Assembly (NCBI RefSeq): GCF_001971785.1
Contig: NZ_CP019389.1
Span: 1,561,001-1,625,000, forward strand
DNA from: Seonamhaeicola sp. S2-3
GTDB lineage: Bacteria; Bacteroidota; Bacteroidia; Flavobacteriales; Flavobacteriaceae
Reading direction: 5' to 3'
Length of the DNA: 64,000 nt
Shown: positions 44,363 to 53,510 of the stretch, piece after piece
Layout: each line of letters starts with the position of its first letter
Numbering within the stretch: the first letter of the stretch is position 1
Notes under the pieces: model-generated
Told to the model about the DNA's origin: nothing
Databases searched by the model: none
The model's input: only the letters and a program-made list of their open reading frames with translations
Position numbers and translations under genes: made by a program

Positions 44363-44617
44363 TTACTTAGAAAATACTTCTTTACTTGTGTAAATTTTAG
44401 TCTCGTTACCTTTATCAAACACATACACTATTTTGTTGTTTGCATTCATGTAAACAGCTGCTAATTTCCAACCTTCGCTTTGTGTAGCATCTAATAAGCA
44501 TTTACGTACATCAGGGTTGTTTAAATTTAAATCTGAATTTTTAATTGGGTCGGCATTCACACTAATTGAAAATGTTAATGCTATAACTGCTAATACTAAT
44601 TGTAATTTTTTCATCAT
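44363..44617 (-). CDS. small exported protein of unknown function
   Basis: An 84-residue protein with a signal peptide (MMKKLQLVLAVIALTFSISVNA, cleavage near NA/D). The mature 60 residues contain one Cys (DVRKCLLDATQSEGWKLAAVYM). Met 2 could be the true start. No family is recognised. It has its own -7 element and shares the terminator region with the convergent TerB-DnaJ gene. Confidence 0.7.
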   Translation of the reverse strand: MMKKLQLVLAVIALTFSISVNADPIKNSDLNLNNPDVRKCLLDATQSEGWKLAAVYMNANNKIVYVFDKGNETKIYTSKEVFSK

Positions 44618-44639
44618 AGTAAGGGTTTTAAATTCCTTG

Positions 44640-44647
44640 TAAATCTA
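44640..44647 (-). promoter_or_regulatory. -7 element of the small exported-protein gene
   Basis: Minus-strand TAGATTTA fits TAnnTTTR, 23 bases upstream of the start. Confidence 0.45.
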
Positions 44648-44659
44648 TGAGATAGCCTA

Positions 44660-45679
44660 TTAATTCTTGAAAATAATAGTTGATTGTTCTTTTTTTACGG
44701 TTAACGTAATTGTTCTCCCCAAAATTAAAGCCCTATTGTCTTTTTCATGACCGGCAGGCATATTAAAAGCTATGGGGAAATTGTATTCAGAAAGGGCATC
44801 TAATATTAATTGTTCAATAGAAGTGCCCCAAGGTGTTGTGTTTTTTTTAATCTTAGTCATATCACCAATTATAACGCCCTTACAGTTATTAAAATAACCT
44901 GCACGTTTTAAACTTTGAAACATACGATCTATATGATATTTGTATTCGCCAATTTCTTCAATAAATAGAATTTTTCCAGAGGTATCTATACTTGTTTTAG
45001 ATCCTAACATACTGTGTAAAATAGTTAAATTTCCACCAACAAGAGGTGCTGTTACACTGCCTATTTTATTGTATTTTGAACCTTTTAAGGTGTAGTTTAA
45101 AGTTTCACCAAACAAAGCAGCTTTAAAAGTGCTAATAGTTTCTGCTATAGTTTCGGGAGTGTCTTGAAGGCTGGTACACATCATGGCATGAAGCGATTGT
45201 ACACCTAAATTATGTACTTGGTTATGAATAGCGGTAATATCACTGTAGCCAATAATCCATTTTGGACTGCTTTCAAACTTAGACCAATCTAATTTATCTA
45301 GAATTCTAACCGATCCGTATCCACCTCTTGCACACCAAATAGCACTAATTTTAGGGTTATCTAAAGCATTTTGAAAATCTTCACAACGCTCATCATCAGT
45401 TCCAGCAAAGTGATTTTCTTTATTAAAAACATAGTTACCAACTTTGGCATGTAGCCCCCAGCTTTTAAGTAGTGCTTTTGCTTGTTCTATTTCATATGTT
45501 CGGTTTTTTAAAATTCCAGCAGGTGCTACAATGGCAACCGTATCGCCAACTTTTAAATATGGTGGTTGTTTCAATTTGTTTACTTGTTTTATAAATTCAT
45601 TGTTTTGTGATATAACTTCATTTATTCCAATGAAAAAAGAAGTATAAAAAATACATAAAATGAGTAGGTTTCTAGACAT
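44660..45679 (-). CDS. S66 family LD-carboxypeptidase-like peptidase
   Basis: LD-carboxypeptidases remove the terminal D-Ala from peptidoglycan tetrapeptides; other S66 members act on microcin-like peptides. The sequence has GDTVAIVAPAG near the N-terminus, ARGGYGSVRILDKLDW, and the catalytic-Ser region IIGYSDITAIHNQ. A signal-like hydrophobic start (MSRNLLILCIFYTSFFIGI) suggests export. I use ATG 45679; a longer in-frame start adds five residues. Length is 339 residues. It is divergent from metG. Confidence 0.88.
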   Translation of the reverse strand: MSRNLLILCIFYTSFFIGINEVISQNNEFIKQVNKLKQPPYLKVGDTVAIVAPAGILKNRTYEIEQAKALLKSWGLHAKVGNYVFNKENHFAGTDDERCEDFQNALDNPKISAIWCARGGYGSVRILDKLDWSKFESSPKWIIGYSDITAIHNQVHNLGVQSLHAMMCTSLQDTPETIAETISTFKAALFGETLNYTLKGSKYNKIGSVTAPLVGGNLTILHSMLGSKTSIDTSGKILFIEEIGEYKYHIDRMFQSLKRAGYFNNCKGVIIGDMTKIKKNTTPWGTSIEQLILDALSEYNFPIAFNMPAGHEKDNRALILGRTITLTVKKEQSTIIFKN

Positions 45680-45722
45680 ATGGTAAATGTACATTTTTTT
45701 TCAATATAGCTTCTAAAATGTG

Positions 45723-45730
45723 TACTTTTA
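45723..45730 (+). promoter_or_regulatory. -7 element of metG
   Basis: TACTTTTA fits TAnnTTTR, 19 bases before the metG start. Confidence 0.5.
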
Positions 45731-45748
45731 CGCCCTAATTTAAGATTA

Positions 45749-47815
45749 ATGAGTAAACCAAAACGATATACAGTTACAACCGCATTGCCCTATACAAATG
45801 GCCCTATTCATATTGGGCATTTAGCAGGTGTTTATGTGCCAGCAGATATTTATGTACGCTATTTACGTTTAACAGGAAATGATGTAGCCTTTATTGGAGG
45901 AAGTGATGAGCATGGGGTGCCTATTACTATTAAAGCAAAAAACGAAGGGGTGTCGCCACAAGATATTGTAGATAAATATCATGCTATTATTAAAAAATCG
46001 TTTGAAGAATTTGGTATTACTTACGATAATTATTCGCGTACATCGGCACCAATTCATCATAAAACTGCTTCGGAGTTCTTTAAAACACTATATGATAAGG
46101 GTGAATTTATTGAAGAAACTTCAGAACAATTATACGATGAGGAAGCTAAACAGTTTTTAGCTGATAGGTTTGTAGTGGGTACTTGCCCAAAATGTGGTAA
46201 TGAAGAAAGTTATGGTGATCAATGTGAAAATTGCGGAACCAGTCATAATGCTACCGATTTAATTAATCCTAAATCGGCCATTACAGGGAACACGCCTACC
46301 TTAAAACAAACAAAACACTGGTATTTACCTTTAGATAAACACGAAGATTTTTTAAGAGAGTGGATTTTAAAAGGACATAAAAAAGATTGGAAACCTAATG
46401 TTTACGGACAAGTAAAATCGTGGATAGATGATGGTTTACGTCCTAGAGCAGTAACTCGCGATTTAGATTGGGGAATTCCCGTACCTGTTGAAGGTGGCGA
46501 GGGCAAAGTGCTTTATGTTTGGTTTGATGCGCCTATAGGCTACATATCTTCAACAAAAGAATGGGCAGAACGCGAAGGAAAAGATTGGGAACCCTACTGG
46601 AAAGATAAAGATACCAAATTAGTGCATTTTATTGGGAAAGATAATATTGTGTTTCACTGTATTATTTTTCCATCTATGTTAAAAGCAGAAGGAAGTTATA
46701 TTTTACCAGATAATGTACCAGCCAATGAGTTTTTAAATTTAGAAGGTAATAAACTGTCAACTTCTAAAAATTGGGCGGTTTGGTTGCCAGAATATTTAAA
46801 AGATTTTCCTGGTCAGCAAGATGTACTGCGTTATGTATTAAATGCTAATGCCCCAGAAACTAAGGATAACGATTTTACTTGGAAAGATTTTCAAGCTAGA
46901 AATAATAACGAATTAGTGGCTATTTTTGGTAATTTCATTAATCGTGTGGTGGTATTAACTAACAAATATTACCAAGGTATAGTGCCAACACCTAGTGAGT
47001 TTACACAGGTTGATGAAGAAACCTTGGCTGCCGTAAAAGCATATCCAAATGTTATAGCAAGCTCTATAGAACGTTACCGCTTTAGAGAAGCAGGGCAAGA
47101 ACTCATGAATTTAGCGCGCTTAGGAAACAAATATTTAGCCGATGAAGAGCCTTGGAAAATGATTAAGGTAGATGAAGCCAGAACACAAACCATTATGTAT
47201 GTGGCGCTTCAAATAGCCAGTGCTTTGGCAACCTTGTGCGAACCATTTTTGCCGTTTACTTCTGTAAAGCTTAAAAACATTCTTTGTTTTTCTGAACTTG
47301 ATTCAGAAACGCAATGGAATGATATTCCAAATAAAGATGTGCTGTTACCTGCGGGTCATCAAATAGGAAAGGCAGAATTGCTATTCTCTAAAATTGAAGA
47401 TAAAACCATTCAAGAGCAGCTAGATAAATTAGAAGCTAGTAAAAAAGCAAACGAAGCTGCTAATAAACAGGTAGAACCACAAAAAGACACCATTACTTTT
47501 GAAGATTTTACCAAGTTAGACATTCGTGTAGGTACTATTCTTGAAGCCGAAAAAATGCCTAAAACCAAAAAACTTTTAAAATTAAAGGTTGATACAGGTA
47601 TTGATACCAGAACCATTGTTTCTGGAATTGCCGAAAGTTTTTCAGCCGAAGAAGTTATTGGTAAAAAAGTAACCGTTTTAGTAAATCTAGCACCCAGAGC
47701 TTTACGTGGTGTAGAAAGTCAAGGTATGATTTTAATGACTGAAACTCCCGATGGTAAATTGGTGTTTGTAAACCCTGATGATGCTGAGGTTGAAAATGGG
47801 TTACAGATAAGCTAA
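45749..47815 (+). CDS. metG: methionyl-tRNA synthetase
   Basis: MetG charges tRNA(Met). The HIGH motif is in [13 protein letters not shown]. The KMSKS loop reads [12 protein letters not shown], a KLSTS variant common in this enzyme class. Two CxxC knuckles ([17 protein letters not shown]) give the zinc-binding insertion. The C-terminal 110 residues are a tRNA-binding EMAP-II/Arc1p-like domain beginning [20 protein letters not shown]. Length is 688 residues, the long type. No internal stop or frameshift was seen. Confidence 0.97.
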   Translation: MSKPKRYTVTTALPYTNGPIHIGHLAGVYVPADIYVRYLRLTGNDVAFIGGSDEHGVPITIKAKNEGVSPQDIVDKYHAIIKKSFEEFGITYDNYSRTSAPIHHKTASEFFKTLYDKGEFIEETSEQLYDEEAKQFLADRFVVGTCPKCGNEESYGDQCENCGTSHNATDLINPKSAITGNTPTLKQTKHWYLPLDKHEDFLREWILKGHKKDWKPNVYGQVKSWIDDGLRPRAVTRDLDWGIPVPVEGGEGKVLYVWFDAPIGYISSTKEWAEREGKDWEPYWKDKDTKLVHFIGKDNIVFHCIIFPSMLKAEGSYILPDNVPANEFLNLEGNKLSTSKNWAVWLPEYLKDFPGQQDVLRYVLNANAPETKDNDFTWKDFQARNNNELVAIFGNFINRVVVLTNKYYQGIVPTPSEFTQVDEETLAAVKAYPNVIASSIERYRFREAGQELMNLARLGNKYLADEEPWKMIKVDEARTQTIMYVALQIASALATLCEPFLPFTSVKLKNILCFSELDSETQWNDIPNKDVLLPAGHQIGKAELLFSKIEDKTIQEQLDKLEASKKANEAANKQVEPQKDTITFEDFTKLDIRVGTILEAEKMPKTKKLLKLKVDTGIDTRTIVSGIAESFSAEEVIGKKVTVLVNLAPRALRGVESQGMILMTETPDGKLVFVNPDDAEVENGLQIS

Positions 47816-47830
47816 TGATTTGATTATAAT

Positions 47831-47873
47831 TTATAAAGGCTGCTTTTTAATTGATTTCGAGCAGCCTTTATAA
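47831..47873. terminator. terminator between convergent metG and lipoprotein genes
   Basis: A 14-bp perfect stem (ttataaaggctgct / agcagcctttataa) with a 15-nt loop. There is no long T run, but it lies between converging genes. Confidence 0.65.
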
Positions 47874-47896
47874 GTTATAGATAAAACTTTTTTAAC

Positions 47897-48835
47897 TTAA
47901 TTGTTAGTAAACTTTGTAGTAACATTTTTCCATTGTATTTCAGCTTCGCCACCTTTACAACGATAAGCGCCCATGCGGTATTTTGCTTGTAGTGGTATAA
48001 TTGTAGAAGGGGTTGGTACTTGCCAATTGTAAGATGTACCATCAATTTTAACGTTTACATAATGTACAAGTGGAGATGAAGAATTTGCTTTATGGAAGCC
48101 CGTAATCATTTCTATTGGTATATCTGTATTGGCAGGTACGTTTTTAAGAAACACTAACCTTCTTCCATTTGTGCCAGAGCCACCTCTCACAGTTATTTCT
48201 TCTCGGTAAATATCGAAAGATGTCTGGGTAGATCCTGAAAATCTTGGTTTAGCAAGGAATAAGCATACGGCAGGGTCTGAAGATCCATTAGGTGTGCTTC
48301 CATCAGCGTTAGCATGTTTACCTTTGGCTTGCATAAAGTATGTTCCAGATGGGTTATTTACTTGGTCACGAGCTATATTACTGCTTTTGTGACCTGCTCT
48401 TATAATTTTAAGAGTACCCTTTAATTGAACATTATTACCACTTTTTACGTTGGTTACCACTTTACTGGCTCGTTCAATTCTAGGTTGTAGATTATCCATG
48501 TGGTTTGAATTTGCCTTAAGTTTATAAACTCCATAAGAACCTTGGTTTTCAAAGTTATAAGTGCAAGTCCTGTCGTCTACCTTTATGTTAACAGCAGAGT
48601 TGTTATTGGGATATGCGGGGGTGTATTCTCTACTTGTATTAGTGCCAGATTTTTTGCAAACAGAATTCGTAGTTGCTACTTTTTGATCAATGGATGCATT
48701 AGTTTCTTCAAAAGAAGATAGTATTTCTTCATCTTGAAGCAGAGGTTTTTCATCATTTGAGCACGCAATAGCAATGCTTGCTAGTAATAAACAAAAAATA
48801 CCTTGATAGAAAGGTTTTTTAATTATTGTTTTCAT
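47897..48835 (-). CDS. lipoprotein with lyase-like concanavalin fold (tentative)
   Basis: A 312-residue lipoprotein (signal with IAIACSND, Cys 25) with a Glu/Ser-rich linker and a beta-rich domain. The C-terminal phrase QAKYRMGAYRCKGGEAEI recalls the YFKAGxYxQ strand of PL7/PL20-type polysaccharide lyases. A Cys pair (Cys 59 and 92) may form a disulfide. Catalytic residues were not identified, so enzyme activity is only a suggestion. No SusC/SusD pair is nearby. The upstream region is AT-rich without a clear promoter. Confidence 0.5.
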   Translation of the reverse strand: MKTIIKKPFYQGIFCLLLASIAIACSNDEKPLLQDEEILSSFEETNASIDQKVATTNSVCKKSGTNTSREYTPAYPNNNSAVNIKVDDRTCTYNFENQGSYGVYKLKANSNHMDNLQPRIERASKVVTNVKSGNNVQLKGTLKIIRAGHKSSNIARDQVNNPSGTYFMQAKGKHANADGSTPNGSSDPAVCLFLAKPRFSGSTQTSFDIYREEITVRGGSGTNGRRLVFLKNVPANTDIPIEMITGFHKANSSSPLVHYVNVKIDGTSYNWQVPTPSTIIPLQAKYRMGAYRCKGGEAEIQWKNVTTKFTNN

Positions 48836-49144
48836 GTCTTTAAAATTTAGTTAGTATTTTTTTAATAAAAATGTTCATCAATGATATATGATTTATAACA
48901 TACTATTGTCCTGTACTTTCCTGTTTTTTTGTAAAACAAAACTCATAATTAAAGAAGGAATTTAGAATTTTAATAGGATGAATTATTATGCTTTATAAAT
49001 CTTGCTATGTGGAGTTTATTGGTTTGCAGGCACTACTTACTATAATGTAATCTTTAGCTAAATTTTATAAAATAATAAGGGAAATTATCAGTGGGTTTAA
49101 ATACATATTCTGTAAGGTTGGTTGTTTTTGTAGACTAACCCTGC
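48836..49144. other. AT-rich divergent gap without a gene
   Basis: This 309-base gap between the lipoprotein gene and an AraC gene contains no good frame. It has an incomplete inverted patch (tttttttgtaaaacaaaa) and poor promoter matches on both strands. Regulatory sites for the two genes are likely here but not identified. Confidence 0.4.
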
Positions 49145-49987
49145 ATGCAAAAAACATTCACTGAATTTTCTACCAATGCTATTTTAAAACTAGGAGATGA
49201 AGAGCTTTTAAAACCCTATAAAACTCCAAAAAATCCAGAGTTATACACTTTTATTAGAACTCAAGATGTTCCAGCAGAAATTGTAGTAGACAGTGTTCCT
49301 TATACTATTGCTCCTAATAGTATTATAACCTTAACTACGGTACAATATTTTCAGTATGTTTCTGGTAGTAATTTGGTAGTGTATCAATTTAACAGAGAAT
49401 TTTATTGTATTAAAGATCATGATCAAGAAGTTAGTTGCGCAGGACTTCTTTTCTTTGGAAATATGCATATGCCTATTATAGAACTTAATGCCAAAGAGCA
49501 TCAAAAGTTAAATATGTTAAATGATGTTTTTTTAGAGGAACTTGAAACTAAAGATACCATACAAGCCGAAATGCTTAGAATGTTAATGGCAAGATTTATT
49601 ATAATAGCTACACGATTATTAAAAGCTAAAGAGGCTTTTTTAGAAACCACTAGCAATGCAAAAATTGATTTACTTCGTGAATTTAATATGTTGGTAGAAT
49701 CTCATTTTAAAACAGAGCATAGTGTATCGTTTTATGCAGATAAACTATATAAATCGCCCAAAACCTTATCAAACACATTTGCAAAATTACATACAAGTCC
49801 GTTACAAATTATACATGAGCGTATTGTGTTAGAAGCTAAACGCCTTTTAATCTACACCGATAAAACAGCCAAAGAAATAGCCTATGATTTAGGGTTTGAA
49901 GATGCTTCACATTTAAGCCGGTTATTTAAAAAACAAACTTCTTTTTCGCCCACAGAATTTAAAAAAATGAACAAAAAAGCTTCTTAG
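49145..49987 (+). CDS. AraC family regulator of the cupredoxin cluster
   Basis: A 280-residue regulator with an N-terminal cupin-like sensor domain and C-terminal HTH pair: HSVSFYADKLYKSPKTLSN and AKEIAYDLGFEDASHLSRLFKKQTSFSPTEFKK. The layout is common in Bacteroidetes regulators of small inducible operons. It lies upstream of a 53-codon gene and the carboxymuconolactone-decarboxylase/cupredoxin pair, which it may control. The effector is unknown. Confidence 0.9.
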   Translation: MQKTFTEFSTNAILKLGDEELLKPYKTPKNPELYTFIRTQDVPAEIVVDSVPYTIAPNSIITLTTVQYFQYVSGSNLVVYQFNREFYCIKDHDQEVSCAGLLFFGNMHMPIIELNAKEHQKLNMLNDVFLEELETKDTIQAEMLRMLMARFIIIATRLLKAKEAFLETTSNAKIDLLREFNMLVESHFKTEHSVSFYADKLYKSPKTLSNTFAKLHTSPLQIIHERIVLEAKRLLIYTDKTAKEIAYDLGFEDASHLSRLFKKQTSFSPTEFKKMNKKAS

Positions 49988-50077
49988 GGAAAAATAGACA
50001 AACCTTTAGGCATTCTCATCATTCTTTCACCTGTCTCTTTAATTCATCTTTGCAGTATAATTTTAAACAGCAAAGTC

Positions 50078-50239
50078 ATGAATTTAAAACACATATCTAT
50101 TTTCAATTTAATTGAAATCTTCAGGGGACAAAGAAGAAAAGTTACTAATACCATTTCTCCAAAAACACATTGTGAACAAAAGCATATTCACGATTTTTAT
50201 TGTGATGCCGAAAGACCACAAGTGCCTTTTCATTTTTAA
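50078..50239 (+). CDS. small basic hypothetical protein, 53 aa
   Basis: This 53-codon frame reads MNLKHISIFNLIEIFRGQRR and continues with two Cys and several His (KTHCEQKHIHDFYCDAE), a possible metal-binding pattern. It has the same leader, CAAAGTCATGAA, and the same length as the small gene at 24730, and likewise follows an AraC gene. A promoter-like CATCTTTG lies at about 50046-50053. No family is recognised. The coding case is moderate. Confidence 0.55.
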   Translation: MNLKHISIFNLIEIFRGQRRKVTNTISPKTHCEQKHIHDFYCDAERPQVPFHF

Positions 50240-50349
50240 AAGGAATAATTGACAAATTTTTAGGCCATTTATACATGGTAAAAACCTATTTCAAGTCACA
50301 AATTTGTACCAAAATTTTAAATCATTAATAAATAAAAAAGAAAATCATT

Positions 50350-50898
50350 ATGAGTAAAATTAATATCCCAACAAGAGAAGAAGTAAGCCCAAATAATCAG
50401 GCTATTTTTGATAATTTAAAGAACTCCTTAGGGTTTGTTCCAAACTTATTTGCTACTTACGCACATAGTGAAACCGCATTAGAAAACTATTTAAATTTTG
50501 CTAATGCTAAAACCTCATTAACTGCAAAAGAAAAAGAAGTAGTAAACTTAGTAGTTAGCGAAGTAAATAACTGTATTTATTGTTTATCTGCACATACAGC
50601 CATTGGTAAAATGAACGGATTTACAGATTCTCAAATTTTTGAAATAAGAAGCGGAAATGCATCTTTTGATAACAAGTTAGATGCCTTGGCAAAATTAGCT
50701 AAAAACGCAACTGAAAACAGAGGAAATACAAATCAAGAAATTTTAGATAATTTCTTTAATGCCGGATATTCTAAAGGTAATTTAATTGATGTTTTGGTTT
50801 TAGTGGGAGAAAAAACCATTTCTAATTATATCCACAGTACCACTCAAGTACCAGTAGATTTTCCGCTAGCCAAACCTTTAGAGCCAGCAACAGTATAA
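50350..50898 (+). CDS. carboxymuconolactone decarboxylase family (AhpD-like) protein
   Basis: The 182-residue all-helical protein has NNCIYCLSAHTAIGKMNGF, the CxxC-xxx-H motif of AhpD-like enzymes, and the N-terminal region LGFVPNLFATYAHS of the peroxidase-related family. AhpD-like members reduce peroxide-linked partners; true decarboxylases lack the CxxC. It precedes a cupredoxin gene, so an oxidative-stress or redox role is likely. The partner is not visible. Confidence 0.88.
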   Translation: MSKINIPTREEVSPNNQAIFDNLKNSLGFVPNLFATYAHSETALENYLNFANAKTSLTAKEKEVVNLVVSEVNNCIYCLSAHTAIGKMNGFTDSQIFEIRSGNASFDNKLDALAKLAKNATENRGNTNQEILDNFFNAGYSKGNLIDVLVLVGEKTISNYIHSTTQVPVDFPLAKPLEPATV

Positions 50899-50932
50899 AT
50901 AACAAATTAATTAATCAAATAAATTTTAAACG

Positions 50933-51301
50933 ATGAAAAAAGTAGTATCAATTTTAGTAATAGTTTTAGCATTTACAATTAATGCCCAAGCACAAGAAGT
51001 TAAAACCATAGCTTTAGAACAAACAAAAGGTGAGTTTACACAAAAATCTATAACGGTTAACGAGGGTACTTATGTATTTGCTGTGGCTAACAACAATGTT
51101 GGTAAAGATGTTGGTTTAGTACTTGTTCCTAAAGGAAAAGATGCCAGTAAACCAGAAAACCATATACAGTCGGCTTATGTAACACAAGTTGTGAAAAATG
51201 GTGAAACTCAAACCTCAAAAGCCACCAAATTATCTAAGGGCGAATACGTTTATTTTTGTCCGTTAAATCCAACACCACAATATACACTTACAGTTAAGTA
51301 A
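50933..51301 (+). CDS. secreted cupredoxin-like protein
   Basis: A 122-residue protein with a signal peptide (MKKVVSILVIVLAFTINAQA). The mature domain has the cupredoxin strand pattern and C-terminal YFCPLNPTPQYTLTV with Cys, and a His earlier (NHIQSAYV), but the full His-Cys-His-Met copper set is not obvious. The fold is plastocyanin-like; copper binding is uncertain. The gene is 34 bases after the AhpD-like gene, so they form a unit under the AraC regulator. A terminator follows. Confidence 0.75.
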   Translation: MKKVVSILVIVLAFTINAQAQEVKTIALEQTKGEFTQKSITVNEGTYVFAVANNNVGKDVGLVLVPKGKDASKPENHIQSAYVTQVVKNGETQTSKATKLSKGEYVYFCPLNPTPQYTLTVK

Positions 51302-51322
51302 TTTTTGTTTCATTGTGTTAAT

Positions 51323-51357
51323 AAAGGTTGTTCTATTTATTTAGAATGACCTTTTTT
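51323..51357 (+). terminator. terminator after the cupredoxin gene
   Basis: A stem of aaaggt-gttcta / tagaat-acctttt with one internal mismatch and a run of T's follows the cupredoxin stop by 21 bases. Confidence 0.75.
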
Positions 51358-51476
51358 GTTTTAAAAGAACCTGTTTAAATTTCTTCGTCACAAAGAATAA
51401 CTGGCATACAACGCACACACAACTATAAGTATTTCAGATTCTAACAAAAATAGTTCAGTCTAATTTTAACATTTAA

Positions 51477-51511
51477 TGTTATTTAGATTTAATAAAAATA
51501 ACTTATTTTTG
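51477..51511 (+). promoter_or_regulatory. promoter with imperfect palindrome of the Cys-rich mini-gene
   Basis: TATTTTTG (51504-51511) matches TAnnTTTG. Overlapping or upstream is an imperfect inverted repeat around ttatttagatttaataaaa, similar to Fur- or DtxR-like boxes described for Bacteroidetes iron genes. No TTG -33 element is obvious. Regulation by iron is a guess. Confidence 0.45.
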
Positions 51512-51539
51512 CCGTCATATTTAGTTATTTTTATTTCCT

Positions 51540-51704
51540 GTGGGTAAAAAGAAGAAGCAAAAAAAAGCCATAAAAAAGTTACGTAAATTAGGGATAGAGC
51601 TCCCTGAAAAAGTAAAAAGTAGTTGCTGTAAAAAATTTAAAAAGGGCGAAAACAAGCGCTGTAAAAAGTGTCCTTGCTTTGATTTAATTAAAAAAGTAGC
51701 TTAA
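51540..51704 (+). CDS. small basic Cys-rich protein, GTG start, 54 aa
   Basis: The frame starts with GTG at 51540 and encodes a Lys-rich protein: MGKKKKQKKAIKKLRKLGIE, then SSCCKKFKKGENKRCKKCPC. The five Cys (29, 30, 41, 44, 46) suggest a zinc or iron-sulfur site in a nucleic-acid-binding context. The protein is too Lys-rich and regular for chance. A good -7 element lies 29 bases upstream and no other frame competes. Similar 50-60 residue Cys-rich proteins occur in flavobacteria as I recall, but no function is known to me. Confidence 0.7.
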   Translation: MGKKKKQKKAIKKLRKLGIELPEKVKSSCCKKFKKGENKRCKKCPCFDLIKKVA

Positions 51705-51826
51705 TAGTATATCTGAAGCAATTCACTATTCTTTCTAGAGTATTGTTTCCAATTATTTCATAAAGTTGTAATCATTGCTACAATGTACAGCATAAGCTAT
51801 TAGCTTTAAATGAATAGCTTTTTTAA

Positions 51827-52447
51827 TTACGTTTTTAACTTAAATCGTAAAATTAAAGCTCTAATTAGTAAAAATGGAGATACAATAATAACCGAACCCC
51901 ATAAATTGTTTGGTGTAAAAATTTCAGGAAAATTTCTAACTACAAAAAGCATTAAGATAATTCCTAGGATTATTGAAACATGTAGGATAAGCATATTGGG
52001 TGTAAAATTTCCAAAAAATACTTTTAAAGGTTGTTGTGTATAATGAAGTAGTGTACGTTCTACAGCTACAAATACTAAGTTGGCATTAAAAAACCAATTT
52101 TTAAAAAACAAAATCTTCATATTAGTCTGTATTAAGTCTTGATTTTTCCAATTGGTCATAAATGCAAAAAACACCACAATAAATATAAAATAAACCCCCA
52201 TTTGAATAAAAGAGCTAAATATACCTGTCTTCTTATGGTTTCCAAGTGTAGCATTTTTATTCATTTTATAACAAAATCTATCAATAATAATTCTAATAAG
52301 TTCATGCCACCAAAAAAAGAAAATAATATAAAAAACAGTGGTATTTCCATTTAAAATAGACAAAGTAGTAATTAGAAAAAATATTAAAAAATCCCATAGT
52401 GCATAATGTTTTGTATGCTTATCTAAAATAGATGATATAGAACTCAT
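51827..52447 (-). CDS. integral membrane protein of unknown function, operon gene 5
   Basis: A 206-residue protein with five hydrophobic segments (WDFLIFFLITTLSIL, VFYIIFFFWWHELIRIII, MGVYFIFIVVFFAFM, ILHVSIILGIILMLFVV and IIVSPFLLIRALILRF). Family not recognised with confidence. It is the last gene of a five-gene operon that begins with the MORN protein and follows its neighbour by 7 bases. Its job is not shown. Confidence 0.75.
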   Translation of the reverse strand: MSSISSILDKHTKHYALWDFLIFFLITTLSILNGNTTVFYIIFFFWWHELIRIIIDRFCYKMNKNATLGNHKKTGIFSSFIQMGVYFIFIVVFFAFMTNWKNQDLIQTNMKILFFKNWFFNANLVFVAVERTLLHYTQQPLKVFFGNFTPNMLILHVSIILGIILMLFVVRNFPEIFTPNNLWGSVIIVSPFLLIRALILRFKLKT

Positions 52448-52454
52448 GGTCTGT

Positions 52455-53510
52455 TTAGTTTGCGTGGTTATTTTTTGCTTTTCTACGTTTAATTACAAAC
52501 CTTATAATGAAGAATAAAACTATGGCACCTAATATTACTGGCGAGTAAATTACTAATAGCATTAAAAGACCTGGTAAAGCGCCTTCAAAAGTGGTTTTTA
52601 CGGCATATGGATTACCAATATCTATAGTGTTAAAAACAAGATCACTTTTTGGTAAATGGCTCAACTTATTTATTGATGAAAATAATTGATTGGTGTTAGC
52701 AAGAACCTCTTTAAACGAAAAATGGGTGTCTTTTTCAAAATAGGTAATTACTAAATTATCTTTTGCAGTAGGGGAAAAGTTATGTTTTTTACCGGCATAA
52801 AGGTTGTGTTTATTATTGAATTTAAAATTAAAACCAGCTGATAGACCGTTTACATCTTCAGTATGTAAACCATCCATTAATTGAATATAAAAGTCTCCTT
52901 TTTCTATAGGTAAGTGCCAAACGCTTCCACTTTCTAATAAGTAAATAAATGCATTTTTATAATCTACATTATAACCTTTTTTAATTTTTGCATTATTAGT
53001 ATTTACTATAAAAAAGACTTCTACTTGTTGTGTTTGGTTGGGTGTAAATAGCATATCCCAAACTTTCCAATTATCACTAAAAGCTTGTGTTTTGTTGTTG
53101 CTGTTATTTAGTTCTGGGTGCTTTTCATTAAGCAAAGTAATCCAATTATTATTAGCTTTTATTTTGAACTGACTTAGTGAATCTAGAGTAACTTCGTTTA
53201 AATCATTTTCGCCACCTGCATAAATGCCGTTAATAGGATAGCCCATTTTGAATTGTAAGGTCTTATTTGTTGTATTTTTAAACAGATATACTCCTTTTAC
53301 AACAGCATAACCTTTGTACAACTGAATGTAAATGTGCTCTTGCTTCATTTGCACTTTTTTAAAGCTAAGAGAATCTTCAGGATAAAGCATTGTAAATACT
53401 GTTCCACCTGCATTCCATACACCTGGTTGAGCTGCATTGCTATATAGTTTATTGCTTATAAAAAATATAAGTACTACGTTTAATGCTATTTTGATAAACA
53501 CGGCTTTCAT
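52455..53510 (-). CDS. exported protein with C-terminal membrane anchor, operon gene 4
   Basis: A 351-residue protein with a signal (MKAVFIKIALNVVLIFFISN), a large periplasmic part with the phrase AAQPGVWNAGGTVFTMLYPED near the start, and a C-terminal transmembrane helix (GLLMLLVIYSPVILGAIVLFFIIRFVI) followed by a short basic tail. No family is recognised. Its start overlaps the preceding gene's stop by 4 bases, so translation is coupled. Confidence 0.75.
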   Translation of the reverse strand: MKAVFIKIALNVVLIFFISNKLYSNAAQPGVWNAGGTVFTMLYPEDSLSFKKVQMKQEHIYIQLYKGYAVVKGVYLFKNTTNKTLQFKMGYPINGIYAGGENDLNEVTLDSLSQFKIKANNNWITLLNEKHPELNNSNNKTQAFSDNWKVWDMLFTPNQTQQVEVFFIVNTNNAKIKKGYNVDYKNAFIYLLESGSVWHLPIEKGDFYIQLMDGLHTEDVNGLSAGFNFKFNNKHNLYAGKKHNFSPTAKDNLVITYFEKDTHFSFKEVLANTNQLFSSINKLSHLPKSDLVFNTIDIGNPYAVKTTFEGALPGLLMLLVIYSPVILGAIVLFFIIRFVIKRRKAKNNHAN

